Assembly (NCBI GenBank): GCA_014529385.2 | Contig: CM043958.1 | Coordinates: 151,326,793-151,390,792 of the forward strand | DNA: 64,000 nucleotides | Direction: 5' to 3' | Source: Adiantum capillus-veneris | Lineage: Eukaryota; Streptophyta; Polypodiopsida; Polypodiales; Pteridaceae | Part shown: positions 33,332 through 44,521 of the stretch, piece by piece | Numbering within the stretch: position 1 is the stretch's first letter | How the letters are laid out: each line of letters begins with the position of its first letter | The notes under the pieces: generated by a model | What the model was told of the DNA's origin: nothing | The model's input: only the letters and a program-made list of their open reading frames with translations | Databases searched by the model: none | Made by a program: the position numbers and the translations under genes

Positions 33332-33777
33332 CTAGGGGTAGGCACACATGGTCATAAAACCTCCCTTGAAACAAAATAGGATATGGAACACAAAATCCCA
33401 CAAACACAAGGTGAGATACACAAATCCTCCCTTACAGCACAAATTAGGGAAGTGAAAATGATAATGCTTCACATCATTATAGACTATGCTAGCTTGATTG
33501 TCGACATCTGTATCACCATAATGTTTAGCAGCAAGGTTGATTTTAGCTTTTCCCTGGTCTTTGTAGCCTTCTTTATAGTTTCTTTTGTTGTTGTTGTTGT
33601 TGAAAAACTTGACTTGTCTGTCATTGAGCCTACAATATTTGGTGGCATGGCTCTTTTGACCACATGCTGCTTTACAAGGGTTTATTTCTCCTATTTTTGG
33701 AGCTCCTTTTGATGTCACTACATAAGCTCCATTGGAGTCGCTTGTATCTCCTTTTATTTTCTTCTTGTGTTGTTTAA
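33332..33777 (-). pseudogene. Possible retroelement gag zinc-knuckle fragment
   Basis: The minus strand is open here. At 33676-33632 it encodes CKAACGQKSHATKYC, a zinc-knuckle-like pattern with one extra residue between the first two Cys. An Asn-rich run from a (GTT)n repeat and the charged stretch KRNYKEGYKDQGKAKINLAA follow. This fits the tail of a gag protein. There is no capsid part and no matching LTR, and the upstream end runs into a Gypsy LTR fragment. It may instead be a chance frame. Confidence 0.35.
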
Positions 33778-34430
33778 TATCCCCTAGAGGCCTTGGACAC
33801 TCGCACATTGCACATTCTAACCTTAGGTATATAAGGTAGTGTGTAAATGAAATTAGGGTTCTCGGCCTCATTTGTTGAGAGCACCTCCACTGAGAGCTCA
33901 TGTGGTGTGTGGCTATGGAGTCCTTGAGCTTCTCCTTGCTCGTGTGACTTAATTAATTCTAATCAATGCTCTAAATTCTCTTTCACTGTGCCTATTTCAC
34001 TCTCTATTGATGGTCTTTGATGCTTTGATTAACCAAACCTTACCTAATTAGTGATTAATTGCCCTCTGATCTTATGTGATTGCCCTCAAAATATTCTTTG
34101 TGTGTGCATGTAGGTTTGATTGGAGCATGGATGCTTGATAGATCTATGTGTGTGCGCTTGTGATTAGTGATGTTGTGCATCATTGGAATCATTTAAGTGT
34201 GTGATTGAGTTTATTTAGGTGAGGAGAAGTGGATGTGGAGATTGCCAATCTCTTGGCTTAGCTCCTCCATAGGCCGAGAAGCTCACCTCATAGAGTTAAC
34301 CATTTGTGTTACCGTGATTAGCTCACTAAACTTGTATGAGTGTTTCCATGTCCTAGTCGGGTAGCTCATCACTCTGGATCGGCATTTGTATGTTGGTCAT
34401 TGGAGTTATGCTATGATGGATACCCCCACC
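33778..34430 (+). mobile_element. Gypsy LTR fragment (same family as 57.5-59.4 kb)
   Basis: From about 33778 to 34430 the sequence follows the two LTR copies at 57475-58507 and 58513-59414. Shared blocks include tatataaggtagtgtgtaaatg, gagagctcatgtggtgtgt, gagaagtggatgtggagatt, tccataggccgagaagctcac and gtagctcatcac. The 5' third of the LTR is missing. A primer-site-like sequence follows, so it is a 5' LTR or was derived from one. Confidence 0.75.
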
Positions 34431-34431
34431 A

Positions 34432-34450
34432 TTCGACGCCGTTGCAAGGA
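34432..34450 (+). other. Asp-tRNA-type primer-binding site, diverged
   Basis: TTCGACGCCGTTGCAAGGA resembles the plant Gypsy site TTTGGCGCCGTTGCCGGGGA, directly after the LTR end (tacccccacca). Confidence 0.6.
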
Positions 34451-36282
34451 ATCGATGGCCTACGCTAGTGTAATCTTGGAATAGTCCAATAGGTTCCATC
34501 ACTAATTTCTTGACTAATTTGATTTTTATGTTTGTTGATTTGTGAATTTTGGATGTGTTTACAAATGGGAACATGTTCAATATCCCCTAACTTGATACCA
34601 TATCTCTCTAATTGTATGCATACACACTCCAATTTGTCACTAACCCCTTTCTAATTTCATCAAATTTTGCTAATTTACACACTGATTTCCTACTAATTGG
34701 ACTAAAATTTGGTGTTTATGCTTTTGATATTTGCTTGATGAATTGGATCCTAGCAATGTCAATTTGTGCTAATCACCTATTGATTTTAAAATGCAAGATT
34801 AGGGCTTTAGAGCGTCAATGGAATCAACCTATGCATCGATAGTTGAAAATTATGTGGTGCCATTGGAATCAAGATATGTGTGATATGCAAGGTTATAGTT
34901 AATTTTATGATTATGGGCTTTTGATTTGTGTGTTTGCATGTCGTTGTAAAGCCAAATTTTTCTTAGAATTGGACGCACATAAATTGGCGATGTCACTTCA
35001 TCATTTGCATGTTGATTGGTCAAATATGTGCTTGAATGGTTCAATTACAACTGTGTGCACTAAGATTACGTGTGTGTGCGCTCTAATTTATGTGTGTATG
35101 TATGCCTAATTTTAGATATGTGTGCCTTGATAATCAATGTGTAATTAGGGATTTGGAAAATTGATTGTTGATTTGTGGTATGGTTGTGTGCTTGATGTGC
35201 AAATTTGACAAGATTAACACGTGTGTGTGCACCTAGAAATTGGTTAAAAACTATCAATTATTTGTGTGTGCATCGCGTGCATAAAAGTTTATTAATGTGC
35301 ATGCTTATTTGGATTTTTGATTGCAAAACTGATGTGTGAGATGCTTAATTGATGTGTTTTTGGGCTCAAAACAAGGAGTTTACATACTCTGGTGACACAA
35401 ATTTTTGAGCTGATTTTGTCAATAGTAGTTGCCTAGTCTTGGTTTTCGTTGGTGAAATTAATTGATTGACAAATTGATGTACACATTGATATTTTATTCG
35501 ATTGTACCATTCTTTTATGTGTGTGGAAATTTTTTTAAATGGTATTTTTTGATAATTTTTGCACCAATTTCTAATTAATCTTGCAAAAATTTGATACTTT
35601 ATGATCTTGATGAGTTGTTTTCAATGCATAATTATAGCATGATTTGGAGCACTTTTGTGCCGTAATTGAGTGAGTTTTGTGCATTTTGGTACTTTCAGCA
35701 ATCAATTTGATGATTTTGTTGTAATTGGCATTTTTTTATAAAAACTACTATTTTTGGTTTGCTTCTACGTGTTTGATGTGTGCAAATGTGATTGTTGATT
35801 TTTTTTTTACGTCTTTAATTAATTTATTTATTAATTTTTGGGTTTTTTTTTTAAATGGCTACTTTTGGGCTCATTTTAGCATTTTTGAATATTCTAAAAA
35901 TTAAAACTAAAAATCCGTTACTTTGATGAGCACATATTTTGTCTTTTGACAGGTTTTGGCAAGAGATTTGACGCCTTCATGGATCCAACCGGCCAAATTT
36001 GCAAAAGCTCGACGGATTTGGAGTTTCTCTCGATGCAAGCCAACAAATTTTTACGAGCTTTAGTGTACGCTCCAGCAAGGAAGGTTTCTACGATCATTGC
36101 GAACTCAATGGTAAGTTTTTTTACTCCGGCTAGAAAATTTATTTTTTGGCTTGTCCGTGGTAAGAAACTCCTCTAGTTTCAATACAAAGGTCAAAAATCA
36201 AAACCCCCCTCTCTCTTCGCTTATTATCCCTCTCTCTTTCCCATCCACTCTCTCTCTCTCTCTCGTTTTGGAGCGATCATAA

Positions 36283-36331
<49 letters not shown>

Positions 36332-36452
36332 TTCTCCTCTTTCTCTCATCACTTACAATCTCTCTCTATTCTCTCTCCCCTCCCACTTGCTCACACACAA
36401 CTAGTGCATTAAAATATATACCCTTTTATTGTTGGCTTAAAGCCACACACAC
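34451..36452. other. T-rich non-coding, probably Gypsy leader
   Basis: About 2 kb without a convincing gene follow the Asp-type primer site. The sequence is rich in T and TG on the plus strand. A short frame near 35946-36176 has no known domain. Simple repeats cluster at the right end: CT-rich runs near 36210-36264 and (TA)n at 36285-36329. Confidence 0.5.
36285..36329. repeat. (TA)n microsatellite
   Basis: Uninterrupted TA dinucleotides flanked by CT-rich sequence. Confidence 0.95.
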
Positions 36453-36520
36453 TGTTAGGTGCAGTGGAGGCTAGGGAGGATGATGGCAAGGTGCCATGGC
36501 GAGAGGGAAGGCAGCAGAAC

Positions 36521-36553
<33 letters not shown>

Positions 36554-36713
36554 TCCGACACAATATTTTTAAAAAGCACACTATATTATATTTTGTGTTG
36601 AAGCCTTACATATATAAGAATTTGGCCATGCAAACTAGCTCTGCTAATTACGTGCGTTTGGGGCATTTCCCACGAGTTAACACCAAAAATTGAACGAGGG
36701 TTTGAACCCAACA
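36453..36713 (-). mobile_element. 3' LTR, outer copy
   Basis: This 261-bp LTR has TG...CA ends as read on the plus strand. It contains a (GA)n tract and is followed by atccccccctcaag, whose complement is a polypurine tract. It is similar to 38900-39201, apart from the GA length and scattered substitutions. Confidence 0.82.
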
Positions 36714-36835
36714 ATCCCCCCCTCAAGCCCGAACTAGACAAGCCACTCTCATGATACCTCGAGTTTTTGGTGTACTCGTCAACCGTGAGTTCAGGTTCCA
36801 TGGCGAGAGGGAAGATAGCAGAACGAGAGAAAGAG

Positions 36836-37070
36836 AGGGAGGATGATGGCAAGGTGCCATGGCGAGAGGGAAGGCAGCAGAACGAGAGAAAGAGAGAGAG
36901 AGAGAGAGAGTCCGACACAATATTTTTAAAAAGCACACTATATTATATTTTGTGTTGAAGCCTTACATATATAAGAATTTGGCCATGCAAACTAGCTCTG
37001 CTAATTACGTGCGTTTGGGGCATTTCCCACGAGTTAACACCAAAAATTGAACGAGGGTTTGAACCCAACA
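36836..37070 (-). repeat. Tandem duplicate of the 3' LTR and polypurine tract
   Basis: This repeats the LTR without its first ~25 bases, together with the following ccccccct tract and about 80 bases of internal sequence. The period to the outer copy is about 363 bp. A further short LTR-like scrap (ccatggcgagagggaag) sits between them at about 36797-36835. The two copies are almost identical, so the duplication is recent. Confidence 0.82.
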
Positions 37071-37519
37071 ATCCCCCCCTCAAGCCCGAACTAGACAAGC
37101 CACTCTCATGATACCTCGAGTTTTTGGTGTACTCATCAACCGTGAGTTCAGGTTCTCTTAGAACCAAGGATTTTGGTGTATTCATAACTTGGTGCTATGA
37201 TAATAAAACCCCCCTTTGAACAAATAGGGGGTAGGTTGAAAAATTAGCTACCAATAATTGGAGTTTTTGGTTCACTGTGCCAAACCTTGGGTTTAAGGTG
37301 TACCCAGTAACCTCATGAGAAGCAAAACAAAATAGGACTTGAACAAAAAAATGATATTTTGGGAGGTCTTACCACTCATGTGCGGCAGTGTCTATAGCCC
37401 GTACAATTTATTTGACTAGGAAAAACATGAAAGGAGTTGATCCAAAAAGTATCATTGTCAACAGAAAAAAATGGAGATTCGGTGTCTCCCTCAATCACAT
37501 GAATTTGATTTTTACCCTT

Positions 37520-38342
37520 TTAAAAGCATCTATTTGAAGGATGATTTGTTTTACCACAGTGAGCACAAGGATTCTTCTTGAAATAGTCCTTTGCCCGATG
37601 ATTGTTGCACCCAAAAATGGCACAAGATCTGGTACTAATGGATGGTCGATATGAAGCTAGAAGAACTAATGGGGGATATTGCATAGGAGACAATATATGC
37701 ACTAGGAATAATGGGAGAATTGGTACGGGATACCCTTATTTCTTCTTCCTGCAATGAATTGATGATACCATCCAAGGAGGGCAACGGATCTTTCTCCTTT
37801 AAAACGGTAACAATCTGATGAAATTTATCAGGTAAACTTTTTAACAAAACAGTTATGAGATCTTCTTCTGGCATTGGGGCTTCGACATAAACAAGTTGAG
37901 TTTTAATATTCTTTAGTCGGTTAACTAAAGATGTAATGTTTTCATCAGCATGCATAGCAAGAGACTACAACTCCGTCTTTAGACTCATCATTGAATACTT
38001 AGCTTTAGCACCAAAAAACTTCTCTACTTGTATCCATGCAGCGTTGGCAAATTGCATGTCATCCAGATAATGAATGAAATCATCTTCGAGAGATGTCAGA
38101 ATAATAGCTAATGCTTGCTCGTCCTTGCATTGTTGCTTGGTAGATAGTGCTATGGTAACTGCAGCGGATGTACTTGCTTCATTGGTTGATAAAGGCTTCA
38201 CAACACTCCACAGGTGCTTCCACATCAAATAACCCTTCACTTTGATTTGCCAGGTGTGGAAGCCAGATCCGTTGAATTTATCCTCTTTGGATGCCATGCT
38301 TGATACATTTTTTTTGGCTATAATCACTTTCGTTGAAGTCAT
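37520..38342 (-). pseudogene. gag: Copia gag (UBN2-type) with zinc knuckle
   Basis: On the minus strand the frame reads MASKEDKFNGSGFHTWQIKV, MWKHLWSVVKP, DEQALAIILTSLEDDFIHYL and AKYSMMSLKTEL, then one in-frame stop near 37965. It continues HADENITSLVNRLKNI, LITVLLKSLPDKFHQIV and SLQEEEIRVS. After a frameshift near 37690 comes CAHCGKTNHPSNRC, a perfect CX2CX4HX4C knuckle. This is the capsid and RNA-binding part of Copia gag. It is nearly intact, with one stop and one frameshift. No protease or polymerase follows before the LTR. Such a gag could help package element RNA if an autonomous partner supplied the enzymes. Confidence 0.85.
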
Positions 38343-38886
38343 AAAATGATGTCGAATTCTTGTTGCTCGCTACTATTGTTCATAAGTTGCAAACTTTATG
38401 TTGTCCTTCGAAGAGCCGATAATAGTTGAAAACAATCAAAAAATGTAGTTGAATATCCCTTTTGCAGCAAGTTAATCTCTGTACAAGCTTTTCACTAGGT
38501 TGAGGATTTCCAGCCTTGCAAATTTTACTCGTACCGACTTCAACCCTTGGCAAGTAGCAACGTTTTGAAAAGCTCCCGCCAACGCACTCCACACAACTAC
38601 TATGCCATGCGTTTTGAAATACCTGCAGGGGCTGCATTTTGAGAAGCACACTGCCAAGACACCGTCTTGAGATGCTGCCAGGTCCCCTGCGTCTTGAGAT
38701 GATGTCATCTGCATGCGTCTTGAGATGCTGCAAGATGCTACCTTTGCGCCTATGGCCTCTGCCCGCCTAGGAACAATTGCTTCTTGAGATGCCTGCGTCT
38801 TCACCGCTTGTAGACAATTACCCGGCCGCCTAAAGCTCTAAAGCTTTGTGAGGACGTGAGCATCTTGAGAAGTACCACCGCCTGTG

Positions 38887-38898
38887 GCTCTGATACCA
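38887..38898 (-). other. Primer-binding site (initiator Met-tRNA type)
   Basis: The plus strand reads gctctgatacca, one base inside the LTR that starts at 38900. Confidence 0.88.
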
Positions 38899-38899
38899 G

Positions 38900-38964
38900 T
38901 GTTAGGTGTAGTGGAGGCTAGGGAGGATGATGGCGAGGTGCCATGGCAAGGGAGAAGGCAGCAG

Positions 38965-39042
<78 letters not shown>

Positions 39043-39201
39043 CGTCACAATATAAAAAGAAAAACACGCTATATTATATTTTGGGTTGAAGCCTTACATA
39101 TATAAGGATTTGGTCGTGCAAACTGGCTCTCCTAACTGCATGCCTTTGGGGCGTTTCCCACGGGCTGACACCAAAAACTGAACGAGGGCTTGAACCCAAC
39201 A
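38900..39201 (-). mobile_element. 5' LTR of the gag-only Copia
   Basis: TGTTAGGTG...CCCAACA, 302 bp. It is longer than the other LTR mainly because its (GA)n tract at about 38970-39040 has expanded to some 35 units. Confidence 0.85.
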
Positions 39202-41249
39202 CACACACACGTGTTCCCGCTTTCACTTTCTCGCTCTACCCCGCCTACGCTTTGACCTGGACCCGCCACCCAGCTTCGCCCAATCAGTTTCCCTCTGCAT
39301 GACTCAATCAACGTTGCTGACGTGCACAATGCCCACAATCTTTGCCAATAGCCTACACCTCCTCACATTGCCATCCCCAGGTAAACGCTTCCATTTTAAT
39401 TTTCATTTTTACTGTTTCTTTAGTGCTTTCATTTTCTTATTTAATTTAACTTGAATTTCATTTTAATTTTCTTTGACCTCATTCATTTCATTTTTTATTG
39501 ATTTACTTTTCATTTTTTGTTTTATTTTTCTTCTATTTATTCAAAAACAAAAACAAAACAAAAAATTCATTAAAAAAAAGAAAATATTAATTCCCAAAAA
39601 CTAAATAAAAACCAAAAGAAACAAAAAATAAATAAAAATCCAAAGAAACAAAAAAAACAAAATAGAAAAATTATCAAAAAGTAGAAAAAATTTAAATAAT
39701 TTTTAGGAAAAAATAAAAGAAAATTCACAAAAAATTAAATACACTTAGATTTTTTTATAAAAAAATCAAGTAAAAGCTCAAGAAAAACTCACAAAAATCA
39801 TAGAAAATTTTAGAAAATCATAAAAATATCCAAAATTTTAGAAAAAGGTGTAAATAAACATCGATGTATCCATGAGCAAAAAACAAAAGAAAAGCAAGAA
39901 AAAATCATGATTGAGCCGAGCCGTGAGCTGATAGAGAATTCATGAACGGGAAAATAAAAAAACTCATTAAAACCCAATAAGCCAAAAAAATCCCTCAAAA
40001 TCCTCATACCAAAATAATTTTTCAGTAAAACCCAACCTTTGGTACATTTTTTAGGAGCAAAAATTGTGAATCAGGGGTGAGTTTTGAGCTTCTTTTGGAG
40101 AAAAATGGCAAAGTTTTAGTATCAACACTCATAAGAGCTTCAAATTTTGACCAAGAAATCTTGAAAAATCTTCAAAATTGGGTCATAATCCCTTCGTCTA
40201 TGAAATGTCTTTATTCTAGCCCAATTTTGGAAAGAGCGTCACATTTCAATCAACGAACACTAGAGTGATCATGCATGCTACAACTTTGGAAAGAGCGTCA
40301 CATTTCAATCAAAGAACACTGGAGTGATCGTGCATGCTACAACTTTGCGAGTGCAATCCTTGTGCATTGAGGCTTAGTTCATTCTAATCTAGACCAAGGA
40401 CTGGATGAACAGGGGGCATTGATTAAAGCATTAAAAACCCAACTTTTCATCATTTCAAAAGGTTGCAGTCAATTCTAACTTATTTGAGGTAAAATCAACC
40501 AGCTCTTGTGAGTCTAAAAAGCATTCAACTGCAAAAATTGTCTAGGCCCAAGCAATCTATTTAAACTCAAGGAGGAGAATATCCCATGGAGCAACATCAA
40601 AATCTGCTAGGAAAAATAGAGACTGAGCATAGCGAGGACTCGATTTAGCAAAGAATTCAAGTAAAGCAGAACCAATTAGTAGTAGCAACAACATGGAGAA
40701 TAGTGCATTAAAGATGATCCTACAAGTCTATAGCTACCATGAAGACAAAGTTTTGTTTGCTAATTTAGAAGGCCATAGGTATTTGATGTGTAGTAAAAGC
40801 AGTATAGAGCCAAAATCTTATTGATCGGAGCAAAGCCACATCCAAAACACTCCCAGATGTTTAAAATTTTTTGTGGGGCTAAGTATTGCAAGCCCAAAAA
40901 TGAGATGCAAATATATGCTCATAAAATTGACCCAAATGGTTATCCAGATATTTATACAAGTCAATAACCATACGTCTGGTACATATGCAATCAACATCTT
41001 TGTACATGGACTACATTGGTCGAGTCTACAATCGAGAGCCATAATTAGAAAACCCAACAAATCAACCAATAGAAGCAAGCCTCATCGAAGAACAAAGCCA
41101 AAGGCAGCATAGAGGTCAACATTGAGCAGTCTATAGTTTGATGCTAAGTATAATGAAGGAGGAAACTGACAACTTGGCCAACACATAAGTGAAAACTTCT
41201 CAACAGGAGCTTTTTATGGACAAGCTGATTGAAGTTCCATTAATTATGG
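39202..41249. other. No gene seen; T-rich then A-rich block
   Basis: From about 39395 to 39540 the plus strand is strongly T-rich, and from about 39540 to 39830 strongly A-rich. Frames here encode only low-complexity peptides. A 59-bp tandem duplication lies at 40225-40342. From about 40560 a weak coding trace may lead into the fragment at 41250. Confidence 0.5.
40225..40342. repeat. 59-bp tandem duplication
   Basis: The unit ttggaaagagcgtcacattt to the gcatgctacaa end occurs twice in direct succession with a few substitutions. Confidence 0.85.
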
Positions 41250-41525
41250 TGTACTGATCAAATTATGGAAGAAAAGGTGGACATTTCCCTAAGAATCGTC
41301 TTAAGAACCCCGACAACAAGGACATAGCACCTGCAATCGGAAATGTGAATTTTATTAAAAGTGCATCTAGCCCATCATTTTTAGTGCAATCAAATGCTTC
41401 CACATTCCCATTAGAAACATTAGGAAAAGCTTTGCAGTTTCAAAATATGCATAAAGATGCACATGTATTTGAAAGGTTTAATTTGGAACCACTAGACAAC
41501 AAATTCATGCGTGAATTTAGCTAGA
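41250..41525 (+). pseudogene. Zinc-knuckle-like coding fragment, probable gag remnant
   Basis: The plus strand is open and reads NYGRKGGHFPKN (like a gag knuckle CxYCGRKGHFPKNC whose Cys residues are lost), then LKNPDNKDIAPAIGNVNF, ALQFQNMHKDAHVFERFN and LDNKFMREFS before a stop. The pattern fits a decayed gag-type protein, but too little remains to place it. It lies just outside the old Gypsy element that begins at 41665, so it belongs to the older substrate. Confidence 0.35.
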
Positions 41526-41664
41526 GCACTTTGCTACCACCAAAGATCACAAAAGAGTGTTAGGTTTGCAAATTATCCTGCATCCATTACCAGTAGTGTG
41601 CCATAATCTATGAGTAAGGGATACATCAAAGCGAATTTTTTAGCATTGTATGGCACACATAATT

Positions 41665-42215
41665 TGTAACAAGTCTGGGCACCCTCCTATTGTATATGGT
41701 TAATTACGATTGGGATAGCTAGCTAATGGTTAATTATGTGTTGTCTATTTGATTTTACTCTAATAGTGAGTTGATGATGATTTGTAGATTGAAATTTTGG
41801 GAGTTGAGAAGGAGGCACTGACAAATAATAACCCTCTCAGTCATTTTACCTTTGCACATTATTTTAGACTTTTATTCAATAAGCCACTATGGCTACTTGT
41901 AAATAGAATAGTGAGAACTCACCCTTAGGCAATAATTGATGTGCTCCACTCAAGTGCTAAAGTGAACTAGATGTAAAAGAGGGGCCTCCAATTTTGGCAC
42001 TTAAAACTCAAATAATAAATTAACTACCAAACTTCACAAGAAGGGGTGTCGTGGAGTTTGGGCCTATGATTTTAGGCCTTTCTTGTGTAGATGCTCTCAA
42101 TTTTTCCTTCCCTCTCTCATATGCTATGTTGTGTTATTCTGTGTACTCCCTAATTATGTCTACATCTCTTACACTCTCTCCTTGTCAATCTATTCTCTTG
42201 TGTGTGTTTGAATTT
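41665..42215 (+). mobile_element. 5' LTR of the old Gypsy element
   Basis: It starts TGTAACAAGTCTGGGCACCC and aligns with the LTRs at 43823, 50332 and 54200. Similarity fades near 42215, so its 3' end is lost or too diverged. A possible decayed primer site (tcgtatcagag) lies at 42371-42381. Confidence 0.75.
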
Positions 42216-43817
42216 AAAATCCCATCATTCAGAATCATATACTGAGAGACTTAAATACTGTTTGCAAAACGTATTGTGTAAAGAACAAAATAAAGAAGAA
42301 TTTCTTGATACATATAAAATTCATTACAAGATACTTTGATACATGACAAAGTAGGAGTTTTAGTCGGAACTCGTATCAGAGAAGAGAGGGGATCTTTACC
42401 TACCAACCAACCACAAGTACAATTAATTAGAACTAATTTGTACTAAATGGGTGACAGATATCCAAAACAATCCCCACTACTTGTTATCGTTGTCACATCT
42501 CAGACCCCAACCATACTCCTAAATATATATTATGTTTTCTTTAGCTGTCTATGTAAGTATGGTCTATTACAGTCTTTGAAAAATTTGTTTGGTTTACATG
42601 GTTTGGAGGTAGGGTCCCTAATTGCTATTGGCTTGGTTTTCTTTTGCCTACTATGTGCCATTGCTAGCTTGTCCCAAATTTGTTGTAGCTTAAATACGTC
42701 TCGAGTGATGCTCGTCCTAGCTGTCTGCCTGTAACCCTATTTATCAACAATAAATTAGATATATGTGGTTAATATCCTTATGTAATAGTCCTACCTCTTG
42801 CCCTCACTTTGTGAGTATTTTAGTATATGTGTATGCATCCCTCATTTGTTACATTCTATGGTATATTCACTTGTTTTTACCATCCAAAGTCAACATGTTC
42901 TTTGTTTACTTATGATATTTCTTTATAAATTTCTTAATTTATAAAAAAGTCGGCAGCATTTTGTTTGTAATATCACTCTTTTTTTCAAAAAAAACCCAAA
43001 GTAATCATTGACTTTCTTCCTTACAGGAGGTTGTCACAACTAATGCTTCATATTTTTTCCAACATTTATATTTATAATTTTCACTTAACATAATTCTTTA
43101 GGGGGTTTTTTTAATTTCAAACCTTTCTTTAAAAAAACACTTACTATAAAAAAACAGCCATGTTTAAGTACATGATCCCAACTTATTGTAAGTAGAGCTC
43201 ATGTACCACAATACCTAGTTATTACTTGCCGTCATCATCTGTGCTATCTCTCCTTTATATACTTCTTGTCCAAGGTATTGAAATTCTGTCACATCTAAAC
43301 CATCAAATGATATAGGTATTAGCTTTATGATGATAATGACTACTACATTTTCTCATTATCATCTATGCTTTTCTTTAATGTTGTATTATGCGTATGATTG
43401 TATAACTACTTTTGTATGTACATATGCATTAGTGAGCATTTTCCATGTGCGTTTTGTGTATTTTTATTGTGTATATGCATTTGTTTGTTTTCACAAACCG
43501 TTTTTATAATCATGCATGTGCATGTACGTGTTTATATGTGTGAGTTTATGTTTACATAATCTTATGAACAGATCGGCGTTTCAACCCCTTTCTAATCTGA
43601 CAATGTAATACTAGTGACATACTTGGAACAATGCCTATCAATTTAGCTTCTTTAATCCCTTTGTGGGTGTGTTCATGTGTCAAAATAACGCCCTCCCGTC
43701 TATATATACCTGTGTGTGCAGTTCTGAGAAAAGAAAACGACATCACTTATTTGATGTATTATGCTGTGGAGATCTAACACCCTTTGTGTGTGTGTAACTA
43801 TGTATGTAAACGCCTCC
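42216..43817. other. Internal region of the old Gypsy, no coding trace
   Basis: AT-rich sequence with no recognisable gag or pol. It lies between the old 5' LTR and the younger insertion. Either the coding part has been replaced or deleted, or it is too decayed to read. Confidence 0.5.
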
Positions 43818-43822
43818 CCTTG

Positions 43823-44361
43823 TGTTACAAGACTGGGCACCCTCCTGTTGTAGTGGTTAGCTGCAATTGGGATAGCTGGCGTAATGGTTAATTATGTGCT
43901 GTCTATTTATTTTTTAATTGAGTTGATGATGATTTTGTAGAGTGGAATGCGGGGAGTTGATGAAGAGGCGCTGGCAATTACTCTTGGCCATTTTATAATT
44001 GCACAGTATTTTAGAATCTCATTTCAATAAGCCACTATGGCTCTGTAAATATTTGTAGTTAGAACTCCCCTTATGGGTCATGCAAGAACTAATGAGCTTC
44101 ACTCATTTACAAAAGTGAAGTGGTTGTAAAAAGAGGGGCCTCAATTTTTGGCACCTTAAACTCAAAAATAATATATTAAATACCAACTCCACAAGAGAGG
44201 TGCCGTGGAGTTTTGGGTTAGATTTAGGCCTTTCTCTTGCAGATTCTCCTCTCTACTCTCTTATGCTATGGTTATTTTGTTGTGTACTCTCTAATATAAT
44301 CTCCATCCCTTACACATCTCTTACACTCTCTTACAAGCATGTCTATGTCAATTCTATGTTC

Positions 44362-44413
<52 letters not shown>

Positions 44414-44508
44414 TGGAAATTTGAAGAAGAGGTGGACAGGTTGATGGTGATGCTTGGGAGTTTGTGTTGAATAGTTTAAGCGGTTGATCTCCCCCTCTTC
44501 TCCCAACA
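43823..44508 (+). mobile_element. 5' LTR of the younger Gypsy
   Basis: It begins TGTTACAAGACTGGGCACC and ends TTCTCCCAACA. It includes a (TG)n run at about 44367-44411, much longer than in the 3' LTR. Confidence 0.93.
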
Positions 44509-44509
44509 G

Positions 44510-44521
44510 TGGTATCAGAGC
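44510..44521 (+). other. Primer-binding site (initiator Met-tRNA type)
   Basis: TGGTATCAGAGC, one base after the 5' LTR. Confidence 0.93.

Larger units (their letters stand above)
36453..39201 (-). mobile_element. Gag-only non-autonomous Copia derivative
   Basis: Outer ends are TGTTAGG at 36453 and CCCAACA at 39201, flanked by CACAC on both sides (36448-36452, 39202-39206). These repeats lie in low-complexity sequence, so their weight as a target duplication is limited. The right LTR (38900-39201) has the Met-tRNA primer site inside it at 38887-38898, so the element reads on the minus strand. The left LTR is partly duplicated in tandem with its polypurine tract. Between them only gag is present. 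At 2749 bp it matches the general class of LTR elements carrying a gag gene but no pol. Confidence 0.82.

Noticed and set aside
36586-37185. Two similar minus-strand frames of about 80-116 codons
   Set aside because: They translate the duplicated LTR and polypurine region, which explains their similarity; there is no independent evidence of a gene.
38884-39105. Arg-Glu-rich plus-strand frame (also near 7226, 36496 and 36767)
   Set aside because: A product of (GA)n tracts inside LTRs, on the antisense strand of the element.
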